Shown here: positions 48,936-60,854 of the stretch, one piece after another
Position numbering within the stretch: the stretch's first letter is position 1
Layout of the letters: each line of letters begins with the position of its first letter
From: Zerene cesonia
Lineage: Eukaryota > Arthropoda > Insecta > Lepidoptera > Pieridae
Assembly: GCF_012273895.1 (NCBI RefSeq)
Contig: NC_052118.1
Span: 3,162,001 to 3,226,000, forward strand
Direction: 5' to 3'
DNA: 64,000 nucleotides
Notes under the pieces: generated by a model
Database searches by the model: none
The model's input: only the letters and a program-made list of their open reading frames with translations
Told to the model about the DNA's origin: nothing
Position numbers and translations under genes: made by a program

Positions 48936-51477
48936 ATTATTTTGCTGGGGGCAATAAAATATTTAAAAGCAATTATTATTATTTTTTAATGTTCTTTGAA
49001 CGATGATGACAAAGTCTTATAAACTAAAACTTACGGGAGTTTGATCGCATAATAAACACATCCTCTCATCAACAGAACCTATTCGCCATATTCACCAAAA
49101 CTGTAACGTTATTGATAGACTCTCAAATTATTAGTTATAGTAATTTGATAAAAGCAGATTTCTGTAGGAAATAATGTTCAAAGCTAGTGAAGGCATAATT
49201 ATAAAGATATTACACACGTCGCTACAACGACTTTGCTGTTATTTGCTATGTTATTTTTATTAAGCTTTAACGGGAAACCATAGCATTAAAACACAAAAAT
49301 TTCCTAAGAAAGTTGATCCAAGTGAAATATTATACTGTATTTGTGTACCAATTACACGGTAAAAATATCATCTTACAATTTTCCTACAAAATTACCATTA
49401 AAATTGAACTTGAAAAATATAAATATATACTTACGAATATTGTTTATAATGTGAAATTTCGAAGAACGTTTCGCAAGCCCTCAGGCCTTATACCCGTTTT
49501 TGACAGCATTTTTAATTGTGAACTGAATATAAGAATGGTTACTACCGATTTATACTTTTTTATTTTTACTTTTCTGTAAAAAAACGTTGGTTTTTTTTTT
49601 GTTTAAAAATAAAGATGTACAAGTGTATAAACAATGGGAAATTAGGAAAAAACACATTTTATAAGTTATGATTTGTTTTGTTAATTCTTAAAAAAACTGC
49701 ACTTGTAACCTGTTTTCGTGAAAGCGAAAAATGTTCGCAATTGGACAAGACATATATTTGGTATTTTTTTCCGTGGGCTTTTATCCGATTGGCTTGATTC
49801 GCTTGTATTACAGGTTGTTTTTGGTCCCATTTTAGAATATGGAATGGCCTTTTTGTTAGAAAAAAAAATAGATTAAATGATTAAAGAAGCTCATTTATTA
49901 GATTTATCTTTAATATCTAAATGTTTCACAATGCGGAAGTCAATACATCTAATATATCAGAGTTAAAAAAATAATAAATAGATGCGACAGTAGATTGATC
50001 TCCTTAAATGTCACATTCGATCATCTATTATATGCTATAAAATTATGAGTAAGATCATATCAAACTACATTCCGTTGTGGGTTTAATATATTTAATCGAC
50101 TACGTGACTACACTTTTGCCAGCGTTCTAGGAGGTTCTGAAAGAAATAAATAATGCACCTTACGTATAGCCCTTGTTTCTGATAATGCGCGTTTAACTGA
50201 ACTGATTTATTCCTCAACTCTAAGATAAAACAAAAGTTTTCTTCAATATCCACAATTTTAAGTCCTTTTCCTAACCTTCTTTTGTATTCAAATCCAATTA
50301 AGGTGCGTATTAATATAACATAATCCAAAAAGTGGAGTTACGATCAATTAAAACTCGTCATACGATAATTCAGATAGAAAAAAATTAAATATGCGAATCT
50401 AATCACTGTTTAATTAGTTCACATGCGCGTTTTTAAATATTATGAACATTAAATTACAATATCCGTTCGACACTTAATCGATCACTTCGGCCTTTGCACG
50501 TTAATGCTTTAATTTGCTGTCATTCACACTCGACAAAAAGTGTAAATGAATTTCAAAGCATTAATAGAAACGTTACTTGATGATTAAAAATTTAAATAAA
50601 GTCGTTAAGTGGTCAGAGCATTTTCCTGGCTGGAGCAAGCCACGCACCGCTCCAAGGTTGACTCTCACTAAAAGCGGAAGATTTTAACCGATCTCATTTA
50701 TTGTTGCTAACATATAATCGCATTCCATGCATCAAAAACAATAACATATTTTCCAAACGATAAATCGCATTCGAATGCAGGAAGAATTGTAAAGACAATC
50801 GTCAAATAAATCATTTATCGTATTTTTTGTTAAGAACTCACTCACTACCTGTATTGAAATAGTATTTGTCGGTTATAATTACATTTTATGTAGAATTATG
50901 GCTTTTATTAAAGGTTGATTCAATGTCTGTCACGTTTGGAATAGTAAATCGTGATAATATTGCGCATAGTTTTTGTACGTCCGATATTTATTAAGATCAT
51001 GATATAATATAAGATTAAAATAACATAACATTAAATATTTGTTTGTTTATATTGTTATAATTTATAAATGCTACAATTTAATAATTGGTAAAGTAGTATC
51101 TCATAAGTTGCATTGTCAATAGAATTTTATTCTTTATGGTTTATTTGTAATCCCGTTTAATCTTTCTTTGTATAACATTATATCAAAATTTAAACAACAT
51201 TTTTATGATGTTATTGTGTCGGAAGGTTATTATGTTGTACACAGAAGAACATTGTAAATTTATTTCCTAGTTTTATAATGAGGTATCAATGTATATTGAA
51301 AAACACTCTAATCGTAGATTCATGTTATTTCTTCGCAATGATTTATAGCATATATTATTAATGTAATCACACTGTCATTTGTTTCATATATATTCATAAG
51401 AACTATTTTATTTATGTCTGTATATACAGACAGGGGTATACAGAATATTAGTAGGGACTAATTTTAATAATATTCAA
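48936..51477. other. AT-rich unique sequence, no gene found
   Basis: Frames of 88 codons (49313-49579, plus) and 78 codons (50092-50328, minus) have no recognisable domain. 50600-50670 is a short GC-rich patch that resembles no known element. Confidence 0.5.
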
Positions 51478-51672
51478 GTAAATCTTTCTGTCTGTCTTAT
51501 CATCAAGCCCAAACCACTAGATCGAATTGGATGAAATTTGTACGAAGATAGTTTGAGACCTGAGTATAGGATAGTCTTTATTCCGAAAATCCGGGAACAC
51601 GAACTGTACGAGTAAAGCTCCGATATGTCTATCCTTTGTCTATGCAGGCGAAGCCACGGTCGAATATCTCGT
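51478..51672 (+). mobile_element. TC/CTAG-type element, family D, degraded
   Basis: 'aattggatgaaatttgtacg', 'agatagtttgagacctgag', 'tgtctatgcaggcgaagcca' match 22946-23115. The CTAG end has decayed to 'ctcgt'. Confidence 0.6.
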
Positions 51673-52205
51673 ATATTATAACAAAATGTTATTAACAATG
51701 TTGTACGCATGTAAAATGTGATAAATTACATGTTCTTATCTAGAGTAAAATTGTGAAAGCAGAAAAAGCACTAAGTTGATAAATGAACTTGTAGCTCTCA
51801 AAAGACGGATCACTGTTTCAACGGAAACATATAATAAATCAAAGAAAACAAAGTAGATTGTATATTATTTCGTTACCTTGAGCATTACGCTCGTAGAGGG
51901 ATATAACAATTAATTTAACAAATAACGTTTTGCTTTTTCATAATGTATCTATTATTTGTTTATCTCGTAGAGTAGGGAATCGGTATAAGATTTAGAAGTA
52001 CATAACGTCTATAAATAAATAATGAATTCATAATAACAACATCTAAAATCTTCAAAAGTTCTGAATCCGATCCCACGAATGTTTATGCTTGTTAAGTCAC
52101 CACCTACAGAGACAATTAACAAACATCTCAACTAATGCGCAACATAATTTAAGTATTACAAAATTGCGTCGATTATACACGTTTTTTGATATGTATATGT
52201 TTTTT

Positions 52206-52284
52206 TTAGTTTTTATTGGTGGCTAATTGATCGTCGCTAAGGTAAGACTTTGGTTCGAATCCCATCTCAAGACGATTTTGAAAG
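52206..52284 (+). mobile_element. tRNA-like head with A and B boxes
   Basis: A box TGGCTAATTGA (52220-52230) and a perfect B box GGTTCGAATCC (52252-52262), 21 bp apart. That spacing is shorter than in most tRNA genes, so a working tRNA is unlikely. It runs straight into a family B element, giving the form of a tRNA-headed SINE. Confidence 0.55.
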
Positions 52285-52462
52285 TTTGTAAGTATGGATG
52301 TATGGATGTTTGTTACTCTTTCACGCAAAAACTAATGAACCGATTGCAATGAAATTTGGTACGTAGATAGCTGGACAACTGGAATAACATATAGGCAACT
52401 TTTTATCCCGATATTCCTACGGGATACGGACTTACGCGGGTGAAACCGCGGGGCGCAGCTAG
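52285..52462 (+). mobile_element. TC/CTAG element, family B, as SINE-like body
   Basis: ATGGATGT tandem units, then 'ctctttcacgcaaaaactaa', 'gcaatgaaatttggtacgta', 'acgcgggtgaaaccgcgggg', ending CGCAGCTAG. Nearly the same as 46135-46330 over its last 150 bp, but the first part is replaced by the tRNA-like head. Confidence 0.7.
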
Positions 52463-53635
52463 TCTCCTATAAATGCATTCAGTGTTAGATATTTCATTTA
52501 TGAAGGAAAATTCAAAATCAAAGCTAATAAAATCAATTTGATTATCAACTTGCTATATAAAGACACTTGTGTTATTATATTAAAGGTACATAGTTACACC
52601 TAAACAAATTAACACGCTTATAACAGACCAGTGATGCAGGAAACAACGAATTTATTGCTTTGACAGCTCACTCACGCATTTCGTGGATATAAATTATATC
52701 GATGTATGTGACAAAACATATTATGAAATCACATATATTAGCTTACACCCGTGATTTTATCGATTTTAATAGATATATTTGTGAACGGGAATAATGAATA
52801 TAACATATCTGAATAGAATCAAAGTTAATCCAGTAACATAAGGTTCCGATGATATAAAAAAAAACTGTTTCAAATAGTTGTATGGTTATAAAATTGTATA
52901 GGTGGTTTATGGAAAGAAACATAAAATTATATTAAGTATATACGTATACATTAATAACATTTAATTTAATATTTTATTTGTCAATCGTTAAATAATAACG
53001 GTATTATAAAATGTAACAAAAATATCTTCGAACACTTAAATTACCGTTTTCTAGAAGTAGAAATTAACTTCAGGAATGGGTTATATTTAACCCGCTTAAC
53101 GAGAAAATACGTAGAAACAGTCCGCGGTGTGTCAGAGCACTGTTTTAGTTTTAGTCTAAAAGCACTAAATCAATTTAAACTTTAAATCATTGCCGTTTCT
53201 AATTGTATGCGGCATTTTCCGAACGGGATATATGTTACTTGATTTTCACAAATGCAGAGTCCATTGAACTTAGAGTTGTTAGAATATATGTTTTTTAAAA
53301 TCGTGCTCTGTCGCTTATTGGTTCATTTCTTTGTGTCAATTTATTTGGTTTTATGGAATCGATTCAATAATTTTTCATATTTATTTATAAATAAGTTGTT
53401 TTAGTCAATTTATTCATCCAGATTTTTTTATGATCATAATATTTTAAGCCTGTATTGCTTTGTTTATGACAGTTTGAAATTTAACCAACATACCAAATAA
53501 GGCCTTTCGTTTGCCTTAATTACTCTATTTATATATTACTCTATTTATTATGGTCTCCAGTAACAATCGATTCTCCCATCAATGTATTGACCGCGTTTCA
53601 ATTTACTTAACCTGCAGATCTATCACTGACCACTA
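52463..53635. other. AT-rich unique sequence, no gene found
   Basis: No frame or repeat of note. Confidence 0.5.
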
Positions 53636-53810
53636 TATTGAATTATAATAGGCCTTCGGGGTGCCTTCTTGCGATGAAAAGAGAAATTCCCCTTGATCCA
53701 GGGTACTCCCCTGGGGAAGCCCCTATTCGAACCTACGGCTCTTTTGATTGCATTATTCGACTAGGTACTGGACCCCTCCGGTTCGTTTTAATTACCTGGT
53801 TAGAGAGGAG
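53636..53810. other. GC-rich island with a near-palindrome
   Basis: Much richer in GC than its surroundings. CCAGGGTACTCCCCTGG at 53698-53714 can fold on itself. A 63-codon plus frame (53638-53829) covers it but has no recognised domain. It may be a transposon fragment; I see no second copy. Confidence 0.3.
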
Positions 53811-53904
53811 TTGTGTCAATTGTTTTTGAATTATAGCTTGCGTAATGCAGCGGGTGAAAATGCTAATGCGATTTATGTTATGCTGTTTATACTCATACTT
53901 TACA

Positions 53905-53942
53905 TGTATATTCCTACTACAGGGACACAGGCCTTTTATTAA
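53905..53942 (-). mobile_element. SINE family S2, terminal fragment
   Basis: 'gtatattcctactacaggga' followed by 'cacaggccttttatt' resembles the inverted S2 end at 58550-58585. Only about 38 bp is left. Confidence 0.45.
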
Positions 53943-55199
53943 AGTTCTTTTTGAATTTCAATAATGGTTTTTTGTTATAATCAAGTTCAGTTCAAGGTCA
54001 AGGAACAACGTGGCGAATGATGTTGGAATCTGTGCTTATTCAATGTTCGATGAGCCGTGTCCCGTGTATCGTGTTCCGTATTACATATTCTACGTTTCAT
54101 GTTTTGTTCTATGTAAACGCTTTATGTTTAAAAAGTGGAATACGTACACTTTCATTTATTCATCAGATATTCTACATCTTCAATTTTTGGCAGCCTATAG
54201 AGGTTGGTCATTCGAAGGAACAATTTTATTTCACTCCTACATTTATGTTCACCTAGTTTGTTATGATTCTGCATGAAGTGTTCCGTAAATCAATTATAGC
54301 CAATACGTTGCCCAGACTCAATAGCTATAACAAATAAGGTTTCTTTAAAGTCTGTTAAAATGTACCTGAAATAAACATGTACAAACAGAAAAACCAACAC
54401 TTCCTCTTTTTTACTGTTACTGTATATAATTTAACTATTTATTATATTTATACTCATAGATATAATAATACAAAATTGGCAGCGAAAATATCAACATTAT
54501 AAATTGAAGCATCAAAAAATGCTATCAGAAACCGAAGCGATATCTCAAATCATTATCAAGCCATACCATTGACACAAGACATTTATACAAAAGCAATTGC
54601 ATTAAATATGGAGCTCGTAGAGCGAAGCCCGAAGCGGTGCTTAGTTATTCAATGGAGCATGTTCCGTGATTCCACCACGATACGCTAACTCAAACCCTGG
54701 GAGAATTACTTGCACTTTTAGCCTATTTCCAACTAACTTCGTAGGTTAACATTCGAAACGAAATTGTGAGAATCTCGTTTTATTCTCCTGGTTTCAAGAA
54801 ATATTAATGTTATAGTACCTTCTAGAAGATCTCGCTACGCTGCAGTATAGACTTCTTTAAAATTAAATAAGTGGTAAAAGGTTATATTGGAAGATATCCA
54901 AGACTTAATTAAAATATATTTAATATGGTACAGATTTCAAAATGATGTACCTACCAATTGATAACACTCGAAATATCTAATTTTGTTGGATTCGATTGCT
55001 ATCAAAAAAAAATTTACAGATATGTTTCAGTTTAATTAAACTTCTCGTAGACAATTTTCGAAAGTAGCTATAATAATATGCACTTAACGATTATGTGAAA
55101 AAAAACAAGCGAATTTTCAAAACAGCAAAATCGCTTAAAATTCTATACCAGCATTGTAGAATAACATCTCTCATGCCCCATGAATTTCTGATAACTAAT
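53943..55199. other. AT-rich unique sequence, no gene found
   Basis: Two overlapping frames of 88 and 79 codons (54010-54276) lie in different phases of the same strand, which argues for chance. No repeat identified. Confidence 0.5.
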
Positions 55200-55262
55200 A
55201 AGAAATAAATTACTAATTGAGAGCCTCCGCCGTTTTTTTTGGAAAAGTCGGTTAAAAAGTAA
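55200..55262 (+). repeat. Family F repeat, end fragment
   Basis: 'taattgagagcctccgccgt' followed by a T-run and 'ggaaaagtcggttaaaaagt', the typical family F end. Confidence 0.6.
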
Positions 55263-56606
55263 ACCGTCACAAGGATGGTTCGTTATTACGCTAGATTCAT
55301 TATGGAATTGAACTTAATTACATTCGCTGGACATTTGCATTCGTAATTAACTGCGAATCTAAATATAAACACATCATGAACATTCCATTCTAATTATGTC
55401 TATTTAAGACGAATTTATTGACACTTGACCGGAAATTTATTAAGTACGCTATCGTATAACTTACCAATAGTTCGCTGGAATATAAAAGAACTGTCTATTA
55501 CATTCAGTTTTATAAAAACAAATATTTAGTAAACCTTTGTTATAGTAGAGATTGAATCGATTTATTAATAATTAATGAGTCCATTGTTTTATTTTAGCGA
55601 GATATTTTTATGATGCTAAATAGATTTTAGACGTACAAGACTCACTATGGCCTTTATTATGCTACTTTCAGATGTTTTATTTCAATCATAAGCACCGTTA
55701 TAGTAAAGCGTATGCTCCAAGGTGCCTATTGTCAATTTCGCTATAATTTGGATAAGTTAGTCAAAATACACACTAAGTACCTAGGAACTTTAATATTCGA
55801 AATTTAAAAACAAATTAACAAAAATACCCCATCCTCCAATTTGCACAGATAAAAAAACAATAAATACTTTTCTTTCCTCTCATATGGTGTAAGGCAATAA
55901 GCTGTTTACACCTGTTACACGGTTGAGGATAAGATGGTCAGTATTTCCGTAGCAGCACATTTTTTATTGTAATCATATTAACCTATTTGCTATCTTATAT
56001 CTTTTAATATGACCGTTACTTATTTAAAGGATTCTTAATTGTTTTACGAAGAAGTTCCACAATTCCTCTTTAATTACTTGTCATTAATATAGTAATGTTT
56101 ATATAAAGTTGCTATGTCGGGTCATATCCATTTTATGTTATTAATGTAAAAGGGTCAAGAATAAAACATATATGTATTAAATATTTCTCATTCTCTTTTC
56201 ATCTCATTTAGAACTGCTAAAACAATTATGGGCTCTTCTAGGGTTATTTCTTTCCAATACACGAGACAGCGGAAGTATAAATGAAAAAATTAAATTGTAT
56301 ATTTAACATTATAATTGTATAATGTAGATCTATTGAGTTTTATATGCTAAATAATATATTTAAAAGAACTAAAGCCAAACTCTTCCAGAGTATTGAGTTC
56401 TGCGCTTGTGTCGTCTAATTTTCACCAACTATTTTCGTCATATCGCGAGGCAGCAGAATGGTAGCTTTTAGAGGACATCGATACGTCGCCGTGATTGAGT
56501 TCGTAAATGATTATGGCATACAGTATTGGATTACGGAAATGTGCGAAAGAGATACAATAGCCAAACGGAAGACGACGTTCCTTCGTCTTTTCTAGTGGAC
56601 GTTCTG
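55263..56606. other. AT-rich unique sequence, no gene found
   Basis: No frame or repeat of note. 56395-56590 is slightly GC-richer and unassigned. Confidence 0.5.
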
Positions 56607-56730
56607 AAAAACTAAGAAGGTTCTTGATTGGAATGTTTTTTTTTTTCGTTTTGTTGCTGTATAAATTTGTAGGTTGTAACAGATTGACGTGATTCTTTTT
56701 ATGTTTGGAAATGTTGGGTCTCGTTTAGAA
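56607..56730 (-). repeat. Family F repeat
   Basis: 'aagaaggttcttgattggaa', a T-run, then 'gattgacgtgattcttttta' and 'tgtttggaaatgttgg' follow the family order and match 10520-10582 closely at the far end. Confidence 0.55.
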
Positions 56731-57431
56731 TCGAGAGCTTCCTCCACGGAGCTCGGTTGTTGTAGACAAAGATTTTTTATGTTAAATAAGTTTTCATGAA
56801 AAATCCTGAAATAAATAACACTCAAATATCGTAACTATAAATATATCATGACAGGAGAGAGATTTGAGATGTCTGTGATCAATATTATTGGAATTTCTGT
56901 GGGTAGAACGCTGGACTAATTCCAAAAATCTATCTTTTGTAAACGTAAGCTATGAATGCTTTTATAAACAAACCCAAATATTTCATTTATATTCTATGCG
57001 ATACGTTAAACTAAAGTTTCAGTACAATCACAAATTTCTAACATTTTAAATTGATTTTTTGTTCTTTTTTTACGTTTTACTTTAGTTCAAATATCGTCTA
57101 ACAATGAAGTGTAAGCTATGAATAAAATAAAAATGATTAATGTTTAGAACACTATAATTATTATTTTCTTGGCTCTCCTTGACGTCAAACAACAAAATAG
57201 ATTATAATGTTACACACAGGAAACCATATTACACTTTTAATGACTTTACTCGGACGCAAAATTATGACATTCACTTTGAAAACTCATTTATCATGTTGTA
57301 TTGATATTTATAGACAGTTTTGTTTAATTCACGCCTTAGTTTATAATGTTTACGTTCTTTGGTAATCGATGTAAAATTGTCATATTTAATGTTGATTTCT
57401 AGATTGTATAGCTTGTAGGTCTATTTACAAA

Positions 57432-57520
57432 TTTTTTTATGTTGTAGGAAGGCAAACGAGTAAATGCCACGCCGGTGGTAAGCAAAATTGCCCATAGAAG
57501 TTCATAACAGAGGTTATGGC
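57432..57520 (-). mobile_element. Diverged SINE 3' end (S1-related)
   Basis: 'tttttttatgttgtaggaag', 'gcaaacgagtaaatgccacg', 'ccggtggtaagcaaaattgc' and 'ccatagaagttc' resemble the T-run, GGTAAGCG and CCCATGAACATTC order of S1. It may be a related family with the same 3' end. Confidence 0.5.
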
Positions 57521-58521
57521 TGTTGGATACCAATATCAAATTTAAAGTATTATAGCATATTATTACGGTAAGTTAACAACACGCTTTATCTTTTAATTTT
57601 AAAATAAATGTATTTCTTGGAAACCGTATTTACCGTATTTACGCAGCTTACTGTCAGATTTTTCAATATATGTTTGACGTTTTTATAGACAGTACGATTG
57701 ATATATCCCCGATGCAAAACATTCAAACAAACACAAAGAACACGCTAACAGAAATAAATATCAAAGAATTTCAAAGGAAACTTGATATTTAGTTTCAGAA
57801 ACTTGCTATCCGCTAAAGCATAGTTGGAGCTTCTCACAGCGCTCTGCATGTCAGTTCCAATAATGAGGAATATCTATCATACATAGTGATTTACATTGCT
57901 GGGATAGTCAGTGTATGAGACTCAAGTACTTGAGTTATGCTTCTACCACGCCCCCAATAACTATCATGTTTCTGAGCATTATATTGTAATATTGCGAATC
58001 TAAATCAAAGATTGCGAATGGAGTCTTGGCTAGCAGTTTGCAGTATGATTTTTTCAAGTTCACGATTTCTGTTTATGACTGGTTTAATATGAAGTTAATC
58101 TGGTTGATTTTATTAGACGCAAATATAAAAGGATTTCTAGCATCGTACAGAAAACATTAAAATTTCGTTTTATAATTGGCAGCCTCATTTTGATGTTTTA
58201 TTATAATAGTAGCTTAAGTCATACGCATTAGCTGATACGGGCCCGGTCTACATAAAAATTCGAGAGGTTTTATAACAAGGACAGATATACTTACAAAAAT
58301 ACACGTGTACTCGATAATAGCGTTACATTTTCACGTTTTAAGATTGATGGATTTGGTTTAGTTTTTTAGAAGGGCAAACATGTAGACAAATTATATATGT
58401 AGCAATATAATAAATTATGTACAAAACTTTTATACCTTTATTGAAATTGAAATAAATTACATGATGTAAGAGTTTGTAGTTATAAAAATATTTATTTAAA
58501 TATTTAGTTATAAAAATATTT
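57521..58521. other. AT-rich unique sequence, no gene found
   Basis: No frame above 60 codons and no repeat identified. Confidence 0.5.
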
Positions 58522-58533
58522 CATCCATGTTTT
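58522..58533 (+). repeat. 12-bp target-site duplication, left
   Basis: CATCCATGTTTT, repeated exactly at 58843-58854. Confidence 0.85.
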
Positions 58534-58842
58534 CATCCTCATCAGCCACTATATGTGCCCACCGCTGGGACACAGGCCTCCTATGATGGGTTATGCCATT
58601 ATTCACCACGCAGGCCAAGTGCGGGTTGGAAGATGTCACATGTTGTCGAATTTTTATTCTCAGGCATGCCATTTCCTCACGATGTTTTTCTTCACCGTTT
58701 CGAGTAGTGGTAATTTTATTATATTTATTATATATATATATTGAAAATTCAATTTATTTCCTGCACAGTCGTCTGGTCTCGAACCCAGACTTATCTATTT
58801 TGAAGTCCGAGGTCCACCATTGAGCCATCACTACTAGTGGTA
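58534..58842 (-). mobile_element. tRNA-derived SINE S2, full length
   Basis: On the minus strand: A box TGGCTCAATGG (58817-58827), B box GGTTCGAGACC (58775-58785), an AT-rich linker with TATATA units, 'cggtgaagaaaaacatcgtg', 'ccaacccgcacttggcc', GGAGGCCTGTGTCCCAGC and a short GATGA tail. A perfect 12-bp target duplication flanks it. It is the reference copy for judging the gapped insertion at 16315. Reading frames inside it on the plus strand are not genes. Confidence 0.85.
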
Positions 58843-58854
58843 CATCCATGTTTT
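58843..58854 (+). repeat. 12-bp target-site duplication, right
   Basis: Exact copy of 58522-58533. Confidence 0.85.
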
Positions 58855-59649
58855 ATGCCCCTTTATTTCAAGTTTTTATTATATTTATAAAGGCTTTTCA
58901 CCAACTCTCATACATAGATAATAATCAGATTGTCATACATAATTAAAAATTAATGATCACTAGACAGACAACTTCGCATAGAAATTATTTGAGTTTTGAC
59001 GAAGCAAGCCATTAGCAAACAATAAAAAAGGAAGTTGTTTTAAATAATCTCAATCACATAATTAAACATAGTAATGAAATTGAAACAAAAACATCCACTA
59101 CATAAGACATAACAGTTTATTGACCACAGCTACATTCAAATTTTGTATTGCTAATTGACGTATCGAGTTCTTAGTTGAATATGCAACAAAGTGTAAACAT
59201 GGCCCTAATATTGTCAGTTTTGCGCAATAACAGTTTAAAAGACAGACCGTAGCTTGTTTGGAAATAGTTTCGAACGTAGCATATTTATTTTTTAACAAAA
59301 TGTTTATGTGAGATAATCGTATTTAACTACATCAAGTTCGTATAAGATAGCGTCAAATAAAGCATAGATACATATTAAAAAAAAAAACATTTGTGAGTTA
59401 ATCGTATTTATATCAACTTTGTGAGTTGATAAATTTCCTGAGAGCGTTCCAAATCAAGTTTAAATAAATTCTATTCCTACTCGGAAAATGAACTATAAAA
59501 TCTGTTCAAGAAATAATTAGATTTTACGTTCAGTGCGAATGAAAGTTATTGGAAATAATAATAGTTAAAAAAAACTAAAAAACACGCTTTTATCATATTT
59601 TGCAAATTGAAAAATGTAATAATTTTATCAAATTAGTGTATTGTCATCT
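58855..59649. other. AT-rich unique sequence, no gene found
   Basis: No frame above 66 codons and no repeat identified. Confidence 0.5.
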
Positions 59650-59806
59650 GTCCTCAATAAATCTACAAAGTTTGAACGAAATCTGGCCGTTTAAAGTGGG
59701 TCAAAATCGCGCCCAAAGAAGTCGGTTACAAACAAACAAACATACAAACAAACATACAAACAAACATACAAACATACAGGTGAAGTTAATAAAAAGCGTG
59801 TAAAAA
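59650..59806 (+). mobile_element. Family I LINE-type tail with ACAAACAT repeats
   Basis: 'acaaagtttgaacgaaatct', 'gtgggtcaaaatcgcgccca', 'aagaagtcggttacaaac', then a tandem ACAAACAT/ACAAACA array (about 59727-59778), then 'acaggtgaagttaata' and 'aaaagcgtgt'. A common lepidopteran retroposon 3' end. The minus-strand frame here codes only simple CLFVCLFV repeats from the microsatellite. Confidence 0.65.
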
Positions 59807-60497
59807 TATGTGTTCTTACTTACATTATTTTCAATGAATACAGAGTTTATACTTAAAAAATGTGTATTTATATAAGCATTTTTGACACTTGAACATCGAA
59901 AATAAGAATAGGAAAAAATCAATGCATATGCAATGTATGATTTGCATAAGATTACATAAAACAACATGGTAAAAATCAATCCATACATACACAAGCAGGG
60001 TAAATGTCTAATACGAAATAATTATATTCCAAATAACAATTACATTCATTAGCAAGACATGTAGGTGTACCAATTGCGGATATATTTAAATGCAGTAAAC
60101 CTTTGTTCCATTGTTATGCTGTAATACCAATACAACATCAAATGTCACTGAGTGCCAGTCATATAGTTTTTTGTTTTGTGTTTTGTACGTCAGTTATTTG
60201 CATAAAACGATTATTATCTTGATACGAATAGCTCACGTTGACATGAAATGGCTCTATCAATATATTTCTAATCGCGCCCGCAAGGGTCAATAGTTTTTTA
60301 GAGTGATATTTAAATAAACCAAAACTAAAATTATTTCCTTATGTTCACGTAGATTTCTAGAAGAACATAGAAGCTAGAAATGACCAACTGTACCTATCTG
60401 ATATCAGATTATATAATGATATACTACTATTGAAAATTTTAACACGAAAATGAAATCTCTGCTTTGTATAAAAATTTATGAAATTAAGTTCTTTAAT
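59807..60497. other. AT-rich unique sequence, no gene found
   Basis: No frame or repeat of note. Confidence 0.5.
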
Positions 60498-60854
60498 TAG
60501 TATGTGGTAGTCGAGCACGCTTCGGCACGAATTGGGCCAGCTCGCACCGGGGAAGTACCACACCCCCACAGAAGACCGGCGTGAAATAGCATTGTGCTGT
60601 GTTTCGTTCGGTGAGTGGGGGAGCCGGAGGCCCATATCCTTTTCCTTACCCTTCCCAGTACTTTCCTTTATTCCTATCGCCAATCCTTTTTTAATCCCTT
60701 CCCAAAACGTCGGCAAATCATTTGTAGAGGCGTAAGGTCTGCAAAGGACCTTATGCCTCTACAAATGTTCATGGGCGGTGGTAGCGCTTACCATCAGGCG
60801 TCCCACCAGCTCCATTGCCGACTGTAACATAAAAAAAAAAAAAAAAAAAAAAAA
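60498..60854 (+). mobile_element. SINE family S1, best full-length copy
   Basis: Complete from GTGGTAGTCGAGCACGCTTC to a run of about 24 A. A hairpin at 60720-60766 has a 20-bp stem (one G-U) and 7-nt loop, just before 'gttcatgggcggtggtag'. The long unbroken A-tail suggests this is the youngest copy here. No target duplication is evident. A 119-codon minus frame and two plus frames inside it are not genes, although the antisense frame is also open in 9237-9575. Confidence 0.85.

Noticed and set aside
52220..52262. Possible functional tRNA gene from A and B boxes
   Set aside because: Box spacing is too short for a normal cloverleaf and the sequence continues into a family B repeat body.
59701..59994. 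A 97-codon minus-strand frame rich in CLFV repeats
   Set aside because: The repeats are a direct reading of the ACAAACAT microsatellite in a LINE-type tail.
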